Shown in pieces: positions 7,119 to 13,039 of a stretch of DNA of 14,952 nucleotides (its first letter is position 1; every line of letters begins with the position of its first letter). This stretch comes from Verrucomicrobiota bacterium (lineage in GTDB: Bacteria > Verrucomicrobiota > Verrucomicrobiia > Opitutales > Opitutaceae), in assembly GCA_030832235.1 (NCBI GenBank), contig JAURJO010000541.1:1-14952 (forward strand), given 5' to 3'. The notes below the pieces were generated by a model, which was not told the DNA's origin, searched no databases, and saw nothing but the letters and a program-made list of their open reading frames with translations. The translations under genes and the position numbers were made by a program.

Positions 7119-8050
7119 AAACCGCAGTCGTGCGGATGCTCCGGCCCCGGGCCGCGGCCCACCATCGAGTCGTCCGCCGCGCGCGAGCGCACCACAAGGT
7201 TGTCTCCCTTGAAGTAGGCCACCGTGCGTTCCGGGATAGAGCGCAGCAGCCACACGTTGGAGCCGATGATTGAGTGGGCGCCAACTTGAGTATCACCGCC
7301 GAGGATCGTGGCGTGGGCGTAAATGGTGACGTGATTGCCGATATCAGGATGGCGCTTCACTCCTTTCACCGGGTTTCCCGCCGGATCGAGGTCGAATGAT
7401 TTCGCGCCGAGCGTGACGCCCTGGTAGAGCTTCACATGGGATCCCACGGTGGCGGTCTCTCCGATCACGACGCCGGTCGCGTGGTCGATGAAGAAGTGGC
7501 TCCCGAGCCGGGCGCCCGGGTGGATGTCGCATCCGGTGCGCTCGTGGCCGTACTCGGTGAGCATGCGGGGCAGCAGCGGCACGCCTAGGTGGTAGAGAAC
7601 GTGGGCGAGGCGCTGGAGGGAGATCACCAGGACGCAAGGATAGGCGAGGATGATCTCCTCCACGCTGCGCGCCGCGGGGTCGCCGGCGTAGGCGGCGTCA
7701 ACGTCGGTTTTGGCCAGTGCGCGCACGCCCGGGAATTGACGCAGGAACGCGGTCGTGAGCTCGCGGGCCCGGCCCGGGGCGTCGCCCGCTTTCGCGAAGC
7801 GGAGACATTTCTCGATCTCGGCGAACAGCCGGCGATCGATGCGCGCCAGCAGTCCCTCCACCAGCGCGGGGAGGCTGCCCTCGTCGGGGGCCGACTCCTC
7901 GAAATACCCGGGGAAAAGCAGGTGCATGCAGTCCGCCGCGAGCTGGTTCACCGACTCCTGTGACGGCAGGTTCACGCCATCGACGTGGTTGATGCCGCCG
8001 AGGCTGCGGTAGGAGGCGAGGAGCTCGGCTTTGATCGGGTCGAGATGCAT
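7115..8050 (-). CDS. cysE: Serine O-acetyltransferase
   Basis: Acetylates serine with acetyl-CoA to O-acetylserine, the carbon acceptor for sulfide in cysteine synthesis. The 311-residue protein has a long helical N-terminal SAT domain followed by a left-handed beta-helix of hexapeptide repeats (about 175-290). Catalytic segments are GCDIHPGARLG and FIDHATGVVIGET, then LYQGVTLGAKSF and the acetyl-CoA site region HPDIGNHVTIYAHATILGG. It resembles the longer EpsC/plant-like SAT type. The ATG at 8050 (MHLDPIKAE) is chosen over an upstream start that would add 20 low-complexity Arg/Pro residues. The C-terminal tail after the hexapeptides (RSRAADDSMVGRG onward) is not family-typical and may affect feedback inhibition. 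It faces the PhoH-like gene divergently and is coupled to the MOSC gene. Confidence 0.94.
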   Translation of the reverse strand: MHLDPIKAELLASYRSLGGINHVDGVNLPSQESVNQLAADCMHLLFPGYFEESAPDEGSLPALVEGLLARIDRRLFAEIEKCLRFAKAGDAPGRARELTTAFLRQFPGVRALAKTDVDAAYAGDPAARSVEEIILAYPCVLVISLQRLAHVLYHLGVPLLPRMLTEYGHERTGCDIHPGARLGSHFFIDHATGVVIGETATVGSHVKLYQGVTLGAKSFDLDPAGNPVKGVKRHPDIGNHVTIYAHATILGGDTQVGAHSIIGSNVWLLRSIPERTVAYFKGDNLVVRSRAADDSMVGRGPGPEHPHDCGL

Positions 8051-8189
8051 GCGCCCGGGAAGACTCGACGCGTGGCGGGGCGGATTCAAGCGCGGGCGCC
8101 GGGAGCACAAGGGTGTGACGATGGAAATCCGGAATGGACAAGCGCGGCGGTCCGTCCTCAGTTGTTCGCAGGTTACTCACAACCCACCG
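8051..8189. promoter_or_regulatory. Divergent intergenic region, cysE / PIN-PhoH
   Basis: This 139-bp interval must contain the promoters for cysE (minus) and the PhoH-like gene (plus). I see no convincing -35/-10 pair. An AAGGG, 7 nt before an ATG at 8121, could be a ribosome binding site for a longer PhoH product. The GACTAAAGAACT element found upstream of cobA and cysH is not present. Confidence 0.3.
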
Positions 8190-9728
8190 ATGGAAACCCA
8201 CCGTGGGGCGAAGGCCCCCCTCTCGCGGTTAAAGGTATCGGCCAAGGTGAAGACCTTCGTGCTCGACACGAATGTCCTCCTTCACGACCCGCAGTGCGTC
8301 TTCAAATTCGAGGACAACAACCTCGCGATCCCCGTGGAGGTGCTCGAGGAGCTCGACGCGATCAAGGCCGAGCAATCCACCGAGCGGGGCCGTAACGCCC
8401 GCCGAGTCCACCGTATCCTGCAGCAGTTGTTGCCCGACACCCGCTCCATGCACGAAGGCGTGGAGCTCGAGAACGGCGGCACGCTTTCGATCATCATCAA
8501 CCCCTACCTCGCCGACCCCTCGGCGCGGTCTCCGGCGCTCGACCGGCTGCGGGCGGTGCTCCCGGATCTTTCGAAGAAGGATAATCGCATCATCGCCTCG
8601 GCACTTTTTGTGCAGGAGAGCTACCCGCCGCCCACGATCCTCGTAACGAAGGATGTGAATGTGCAGCTCAAGGCGCGGGCGGTCGGTCTCGAGTCGGAGG
8701 ATTACCTCAACGACAAGGTTCCGGCGGCCGACGACGAGTCGAGCTACCGCGAGATTCCGGTCACGATCTACGAGCTGCAGCGCTTCTGCTCGGAGGGCGC
8801 GTTCGAACTCAGCGCGCTGGCGGCGAAGCCCCTTTACCTGAACGAGTACGTCCTGCTGCGTTCCGAGGAGGGTAAGACGATGCCGGCCCGCTACGGTGGC
8901 GACGGCTCGGTGCGGCGCCTGCGGCTCCCTGATTTCGTGAAAGCGCCGGGCGGCATCCCGATCCGGGCGCGCAACCTCGAGCAGCAGTTTTTCATGGATG
9001 CGTTGCTGGATGATAGCATCGCGATCGTCACGTGCTTCGGGAAGGCCGGTACGGGCAAGACGCTGCTTTCGACCGCCTGTGCGCTGCACCAGACGCACGA
9101 CGACCATTCACGCTACGACGGAGTGTCCATTTCGCGGCCGGTGATCGCGCTAGGTAAGGACATCGGGTTCCTGCCGGGATCGCTCGAGGAAAAGATGAAG
9201 CCCTGGCTGCAGCCGTACCACGACGCGCTCGAGGTGCTGATCCCTTCCAAGCCGCCTAAGGACCCGCAGTTCGCCGCCAAGAAGGTTTCTAAGAAAAAAC
9301 AGAAGAAGCATGACGCCCATTTCCTGTCGGCGATGACCTCGCCCCAGCCGGCTCACGCCTCCTCGTCGGGCGGCGGTCATGGCCCGGCGATGAAACCCTA
9401 CGAGCGCCTGCTGCGGAGCGGCATGGTGGAGATCGAGGCGCTGGCTTTCATCCGCGGGCGCTCCATCGCGCGGCGCTTCTTCATCCTCGATGAGGCGCAG
9501 CAGCTCACCCCGCACGAGGTTAAGACCGTGATCACGCGCATCAGCGAGGGCTCGAAGATCGTCCTGATCGGCGACCCCGCGCAGATCGACAACCCCTACG
9601 TCGACTCGCGCAGCAACGGCCTCGTCTACTGCCACAACCGTCTCAAGGGCCATGCGATCGCGGCGCACGTGAAGCTCACCAAGGGCGAGCGCTCGCGCCT
9701 CGCCGAACTGGCCGCCGATCTTCTCTAG
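8190..9728 (+). CDS. PIN-domain PhoH-like ATPase
   Basis: A 512-residue fusion of an N-terminal PIN nuclease-like domain and a C-terminal PhoH ATPase, the YlaK/PhoH2 type, probably acting on RNA as nuclease-coupled ATPase/helicase. The PIN motif FVLDTNVLLHDP is at about 23-34, with PVEVLEELD and DNRIIASAL carrying further acidic residues. PhoH has Walker A GKAGTGKT (284-291) and Walker B ILDEAQQ (432-438), followed by the VLIGDPAQIDNPYVD segment typical of the family. Residues about 351-400 form a Lys-rich then Ser/Gly/His-rich insert (KKVSKKKQKKHDAH region) that interrupts the ATPase domain. The start is uncertain: ATG 8190 is chosen; ATG 8121, with an AAGGG upstream, would add 23 residues of weak coding character, and GTG 8247 begins right at the PIN domain. 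Confidence 0.92.
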   Translation: METHRGAKAPLSRLKVSAKVKTFVLDTNVLLHDPQCVFKFEDNNLAIPVEVLEELDAIKAEQSTERGRNARRVHRILQQLLPDTRSMHEGVELENGGTLSIIINPYLADPSARSPALDRLRAVLPDLSKKDNRIIASALFVQESYPPPTILVTKDVNVQLKARAVGLESEDYLNDKVPAADDESSYREIPVTIYELQRFCSEGAFELSALAAKPLYLNEYVLLRSEEGKTMPARYGGDGSVRRLRLPDFVKAPGGIPIRARNLEQQFFMDALLDDSIAIVTCFGKAGTGKTLLSTACALHQTHDDHSRYDGVSISRPVIALGKDIGFLPGSLEEKMKPWLQPYHDALEVLIPSKPPKDPQFAAKKVSKKKQKKHDAHFLSAMTSPQPAHASSSGGGHGPAMKPYERLLRSGMVEIEALAFIRGRSIARRFFILDEAQQLTPHEVKTVITRISEGSKIVLIGDPAQIDNPYVDSRSNGLVYCHNRLKGHAIAAHVKLTKGERSRLAELAADLL

Positions 9729-9803
9729 CGGCCGAGGGTAGGCTTTTTAGCTGAAGCAGGACTCTGTCGGAAGCAGAAGGCGTTTACTGTCCGCCAGACT
9801 AGC

Positions 9804-9829
9804 AACAGGAGAAAACGGAGCTAACAGAG
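9804..9829 (-). repeat. Left copy of 26-bp inverted repeat flanking the GxxExxY gene
   Basis: Read on the minus strand this is built of 9-nt units: CTCTGTTAG, then CTCCGTTTT, then CTCCTGTT. Its 17-bp core (9804-9820) is the exact reverse complement of 10419-10435, and over 26 bp the two copies match at 23 positions. It lies 3' of the GxxExxY stop. Confidence 0.75.
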
Positions 9830-9848
9830 GTAAGCAAAGGGGAGAATT

Positions 9849-10250
9849 TCAGCGATTTGCCCCGGGTAGAATCAGTCGATGCACGCCTTCCGCCAAGCGG
9901 CTTGCATTGAAATTGATGAGTAAGCCCACCGGGACGTCGAGAAGCTTCATGTAGCTCAATACCTGCGCTTGATGGAGAGGCTGGATCGCCGTGACTGACT
10001 TGGCTTCCACGAGCACGCAGCCCTCCGCCAGCAAGTCGAAGCGGAGTGGTTCCTCCCTTACGAATCCTTTGTACTCCACTCGCACCAGTTCCTGGCGGGC
10101 GACGTTTATTCCTATCAGGCTCAGTTCGCAGGCCAGCGCCCATTCGTAAATGGATTCGAGTAATCCAGGACCTGTGTGACGGTGTACTTCTATCGCGGCG
10201 CCGATGATATGCTCGGTGAGTTGGTTCGCTTGGAGGAAGCGTGGATGCAC
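9849..10250 (-). CDS. GxxExxY-family protein
   Basis: A 133-residue member of the GxxExxY family (TIGR04256 type), whose function is not established; the fold resembles PD-(D/E)XK nucleases. The naming motif is GLLESIY at 29-35 within AAIEVHRHTGPGLLE. The possible nuclease core is Asp72 in RFDLL followed by Glu82-x-Lys84 in LVEAKSV. LLINFNASRLAEGVHRL near the end is the usual C-terminal pattern. The start is a GTG at 10250; no ATG is available upstream before an in-frame stop, so the gene may extend slightly upstream but no better start exists. It stands alone on its strand between inverted repeats, with about 120 bp and 244 bp of non-coding DNA on its sides. Multi-copy occurrence in some genomes of Verrucomicrobiota and Planctomycetota fits a cassette-like life, which is inference. 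Confidence 0.85.
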   Translation of the reverse strand: MHPRFLQANQLTEHIIGAAIEVHRHTGPGLLESIYEWALACELSLIGINVARQELVRVEYKGFVREEPLRFDLLAEGCVLVEAKSVTAIQPLHQAQVLSYMKLLDVPVGLLINFNASRLAEGVHRLILPGANR

Positions 10251-10409
10251 GCCTTCACGGAAGACACTTGTTTGGACTGATTCCGATCATGCGATCACCC
10301 CGAAATCGGGGGCATCAAATGACGGCTTCCTTATCGGGGCGTTTTTTGGATCGCGGGGTCTCGTAGTCACCTGCAAAGCCGGCACGGGGGGTGCACTCGT
10401 AATCGTTTT

Positions 10410-10435
10410 CTCAGTTGCCTCCGTTTTCTCCTGTT
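10410..10435 (+). repeat. Right copy of 26-bp inverted repeat flanking the GxxExxY gene
   Basis: On the plus strand this reads as 9-nt units CTCAGTTGC, CTCCGTTTT and CTCCTGTT. The last 17 bp match the left copy exactly in inverted orientation; three mismatches fall in the first unit. The two copies enclose 632 bp (9804-10435). I find no clear target-site duplication outside them. Confidence 0.75.
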
Positions 10436-10463
10436 TTCGCCGCTTGGGACCGTATCCCGATTA

Positions 10464-10484
10464 GCGAACCGAAAATTGGTTCGC
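10464..10484. terminator. Small hairpin 3' of the SMP-30 gene
   Basis: GCGAACC at 10464-10470 pairs with GGTTCGC at 10478-10484 around a 7-nt A/T-rich loop that can pair further. It begins 11 nt beyond the SMP-30 stop on the minus strand. No T tract follows on either strand, so termination is only a possibility. Confidence 0.35.
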
Positions 10485-10494
10485 CTCAGAGTTC

Positions 10495-11439
10495 TCACCG
10501 GCTCGCTCCTGTTACCACCGTCGGGACGGCGTAGAGCGAGGTGCGCGCCGTCATGAATAGCGTGCGGCCGTCGGCTCCTCCGAAGCAGAGGTTGGCGGCC
10601 GCTTCCGGCAGGAGAATACGACCGATCAGTTTTCCGTCCGCGCCGAAGATTTGCACGCCGTCGCCGCTGCTCGTCCACACCCGGCCGGTGGCGTCCACGC
10701 GAATGCCGTCCGGCGCGCCTTTGTCCAGGGTGCACAACACCGCCCCGCCGGAGACTGTGCCGTCCGCGGCGATTTCCAGCACTCGGATGTGGCGTGGTTT
10801 CCCCGAATCGGCGACGTAGAGCTTCCGCTCGTCGGGCGAGAAGGCCAGGCCGTTGGGCTGGTCGAAATCGCGGGCGATTGCCGTCGTGCTGCCGGTGCGC
10901 GGATCGTGACGGTAGACGAAATTGCCCGGCTGCTCCTTACCCACCTTCTTCTTCGTGGCCGGATCGGTCTTCAGTCCATACTCGGGGTCGGTGAACCAGA
11001 CGGTGCCGTCAGACTTCACGACCACATCGTTCGGGGAGTTGAGCTTCCGGCCCTCGAAGGAGTCGACGAGAGTGCGCAGCGTACCGTCCTTCTCCAAACG
11101 CGCCACGCGGCGGCCGCTGTGCTCGCAACTGATCAGACGGCCCTCGGGATCGGTCGTGTTGCCGTTGGTGTTTCGGCTTGGGGCACGGAAAGTCGTGACG
11201 GCGCCCGCGGCGGTCCACTTCCGAATCTCGTCGCGCGGGATGTCGCTGAAGACGAGGTGGCCGCCGTCCTTGATCCAGGTGGGGCCCTCGGTGAAGCCGA
11301 AGCCGCCGGCGATTTTGGTAACCTTGGCATCCGCCGGGATGCAGTGGGCGAATTCCGCGGGTTGGGTCGCCTCGAAATCCGCGGCGAAGGCGAGCGAGGT
11401 TAAGAGTGTGACGACGAATATTTTGCCGGGGGTTTTCAT
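10495..11439 (-). CDS. Secreted SMP-30/gluconolactonase-like protein
   Basis: A 314-residue six-bladed beta-propeller of the SMP-30/gluconolactonase/LRE family, which hydrolyse sugar lactones or related esters with a bound divalent metal. The N-terminus MKTPGKIFVVTLLTSLAFA looks like a Sec signal peptide, with cleavage likely after AFA (19), so the protein is exported. Metal-site residues expected in the family are visible: Glu51 in TEGPTW, Asn137 in SPNDVV, Asn196 in QPNGLAFSPDE, and Asp244 in PDGIRVD. Residues 19-314 are a normal length for the domain. There is no neighbouring sugar-metabolism gene to suggest a substrate. It is a single-gene unit; the AT-rich sequence just upstream (11440-11480) is the likely promoter region. 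Confidence 0.9.
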   Translation of the reverse strand: MKTPGKIFVVTLLTSLAFAADFEATQPAEFAHCIPADAKVTKIAGGFGFTEGPTWIKDGGHLVFSDIPRDEIRKWTAAGAVTTFRAPSRNTNGNTTDPEGRLISCEHSGRRVARLEKDGTLRTLVDSFEGRKLNSPNDVVVKSDGTVWFTDPEYGLKTDPATKKKVGKEQPGNFVYRHDPRTGSTTAIARDFDQPNGLAFSPDERKLYVADSGKPRHIRVLEIAADGTVSGGAVLCTLDKGAPDGIRVDATGRVWTSSGDGVQIFGADGKLIGRILLPEAAANLCFGGADGRTLFMTARTSLYAVPTVVTGASR

Positions 11440-11459
11440 GGGATTATGAGGTAAAATAA

Positions 11460-11645
11460 TGGCCTTAAATAACTTGAGGGTTTATCGGAGTGCACGTCTC
11501 CGACGCTGCTTACCGATTTTTCAAAATTCTTCGCGGCTTTTGAACGTTCCGGGGCCAGGGACGTCTACCTCGTGGTAGTTCAATGGTTTGCTTGGTGTTA
11601 GGTGCGAGGGCCGCCTAGGGGTAGGCGGCCCTCACTCTTTTCCGG
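11460..11645 (+). ncRNA. Candidate plus-strand small RNA ending in an intrinsic terminator
   Basis: The 242-bp interval 11440-11681 has no supported protein gene. On the plus strand it contains a 6-bp hairpin TCGGAG/CTCCGA (11485-11503), a hairpin CTACC-TCGT-GGTAG (11565-11578) and then a strong terminator. The nearest plus-strand gene upstream is the PhoH-like gene, 1.8 kb away with two minus-strand genes between. A TTGAAC at 11540-11545 could be a -35 but no good -10 follows at 17 bp. The 5' end is unknown; the boundaries given are approximate. It might instead be a structured 5' region or a decayed gene. Confidence 0.35.
11606..11641 (+). terminator. Strong intrinsic terminator, plus strand
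   Basis: A perfect 12-bp stem (11606-11617 with 11622-11633; arms GAGGGCCGCCTA and TAGGCGGCCCTC) around a GGGG loop is followed on the plus strand by ACTCTTTT. The minus strand has no T tract after the stem, so it does not look like the terminator of the thrH operon, although that use cannot be excluded. Confidence 0.7.
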
Positions 11646-11681
11646 GCTGGGAACACGCGATCGACCGGTCCGCTTCGGATT

Positions 11682-12284
11682 TCACAAGCAGGCGGTGATG
11701 CGTTCCAGCAGATCGTCGTAACTTTCCAAGGCGGGGAACCGCGGGAACTCGCGCACGACGTTCGCCGGCGCGTGGAACAAGAAACCATGGTCGGCTTGGC
11801 CGAGCATCGTGGTGTCGTTGTACGAGTCTCCGGCCGCGATCACGCGGTAATTCAGGGCCTGCAGCGCCTCGACCGCCCTTCGTTTCTGATCCGGCAGGCG
11901 CAGGCGATAGCCGGTGATCCGGTCGTTTTCCACCACGAGCCGATGGCAAAACAGCGTGGGCCACTCCATGCGCCGCATCAGCGGCTGCGCGAACTGCTCG
12001 AAGGTGTCGGACAAAATGATCAGCTGGGTGCGACGGCGTATTTCCGCGAGGAAGTCGAGCGCCCCCGGCAGCGGCTCCAAGCCGCCAATCACCTCCTGGA
12101 TTCGCGAGAGCGTGATTCCGTGCCGGTCCATGATACCGATGCGGTAATTCATCAGCTTGTCGTAGTCAGGCTCCTCGCGGGTGGTGCGCCGCAGCTCGGG
12201 GATGCCGGTGCGTTCGGCGACGGCGATCCAGATCTCGGGCGTCAGGACGCCCTCCATGTCGAGAGTGACGATGCTTTGCTTCAC
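11682..12284 (-). CDS. thrH: Bifunctional phosphoserine phosphatase/homoserine phosphotransferase ThrH
   Basis: A HAD-superfamily enzyme that removes phosphate from phosphoserine and, in the characterised Pseudomonas ThrH, transfers it to homoserine, linking serine and threonine synthesis. It has 200 residues and follows ThrH closely: TLDMEGVLTPEIWIAVAE (nucleophile Asp9, with Glu11 where SerB has Asp), PDYDKLM, IILSDTF (Ser92-Asp93), Lys134 region and GDSYNDTTM (152-160), then FHAPANVVREFP. The start is a GTG at 12284 with AAGGA 7 nt upstream, one of the clearest ribosome binding sites in the window; it is 16 nt after the upstream gene, so last in the glnS operon. Serine made here could feed the serine acetyltransferase of the left half. 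Confidence 0.95.
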   Translation of the reverse strand: MKQSIVTLDMEGVLTPEIWIAVAERTGIPELRRTTREEPDYDKLMNYRIGIMDRHGITLSRIQEVIGGLEPLPGALDFLAEIRRRTQLIILSDTFEQFAQPLMRRMEWPTLFCHRLVVENDRITGYRLRLPDQKRRAVEALQALNYRVIAAGDSYNDTTMLGQADHGFLFHAPANVVREFPRFPALESYDDLLERITACL

Positions 12285-12300
12285 AGAATCCTTGGGAGCC

Positions 12301-13020
12301 TCAGTCGAGCCAGGGCTCCTCGGGTTTCGTCGCCGCCTTCGGGCCGGCGTCGAGTACCGCGGCGGCGCGTTTGCTCGCCTCTAGCCGGCGCTCCATGAAG
12401 GCGGCCATGCGCTCGCGGGACTCGGTGACCACGTCGGCGGGCGCGTGGTGGGGTGTGCCGCTCCAGAACGGCGGGCTGGGCTCGTATTCGAGCGCCAGCT
12501 GAATCGTCTGCGCGGTGCGCTCGTCGACAGACTGCGCCACGACCTGCAGCGCGAAGTCCAACCCTGCCGTCACTCCGGCTCCCGTGATGCGGTTGCGGTC
12601 CACGACGACGCGGGAGTCCTGTGATTCCGCGCCGAACAGGCTCAGCTGGTCGCGCGACACCCAATGGCAGGTGGCTTGATACCCCTTGAGCAGTCCGGCC
12701 GCGCCGAGGAGCAACGAGCCGGTGCAAACCGATGTGATCCATTTCGCCTTCGCCGCCTGATCGCGCAGGAAACCCAGTACCTCGAAGTCATCCATCAGGT
12801 CGACCTGACCCGGGCCGCCCGGCACGCACAGGATGTCAAGCGGCGGACAATCCGTGAACGTCATCGTCGGCTGCAGCCTCAACCCGCGGTCGCTGTCGAT
12901 AGGATCGAGGAACTTCCAGATGAGATGAACCTTCGCTCCGGGGACTCGCGCGAAGACCTCGAACGGTGCAGTCAGATCAAGCTGGGTGACTTTGGGAAAA
13001 AGCAGGAGTCCGATTTCCAT
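12301..13020 (-). CDS. inhA: DJ-1/PfpI family protein, isonitrile hydratase-like
   Basis: Resembles Pseudomonas isonitrile hydratase InhA, which hydrates isonitriles (R-NC) to N-formamides. The 239-residue protein has the FPKVTQLDLTAPFEVFA start with Asp15, LDILCVPGGPG (61-71), and the nucleophile elbow SVCTGSLLLGAAGLL with Cys99. The NRITGAGVTAGLDFAL segment and the C-terminal LALEYEPSPPFWSGTP also match isonitrile hydratase rather than the YajL or AraC-fused subtypes. Compared with Pseudomonas, the surrounding residues needed for catalysis (Asp, Cys, Thr) appear kept. ATG 13020 is chosen, 20 nt from the glnS stop; upstream in-frame sequence lies within glnS. Physiological substrate unknown. 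Confidence 0.88.
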   Translation of the reverse strand: MEIGLLLFPKVTQLDLTAPFEVFARVPGAKVHLIWKFLDPIDSDRGLRLQPTMTFTDCPPLDILCVPGGPGQVDLMDDFEVLGFLRDQAAKAKWITSVCTGSLLLGAAGLLKGYQATCHWVSRDQLSLFGAESQDSRVVVDRNRITGAGVTAGLDFALQVVAQSVDERTAQTIQLALEYEPSPPFWSGTPHHAPADVVTESRERMAAFMERRLEASKRAAAVLDAGPKAATKPEEPWLD

Positions 13021-13039
13021 GGCGTGAACCTTTGTTCGC

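Larger units (their letters stand above)
10251..10494. other. Gene-free interval between the GxxExxY and SMP-30 genes
   Basis: This 244-bp stretch holds no supported gene. It contains the right inverted-repeat copy (10410-10435), a pyrimidine-rich tract around it, and two small hairpins at 10446-10458 and 10464-10484. Short plus-strand frames through it have no recognisable product. Confidence 0.6.

Noticed and set aside
9729..9803. Terminator for the PhoH-like gene (CTTTTTAG at about 9741)
   Set aside because: The T-run has no stable GC stem directly before it.
9804..10435. Insertion sequence or CRISPR array
   Set aside because: No transposase, no target-site duplication found, and the repeat units are adjacent 9-mers rather than repeats separated by spacers.
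11571..11620. tRNA-like stretch (GGTAGTTCAATGG resembles a tRNA D-arm)
   Set aside because: No acceptor stem, anticodon arm or T-arm GTTCGAATC-like segment can be built around it.
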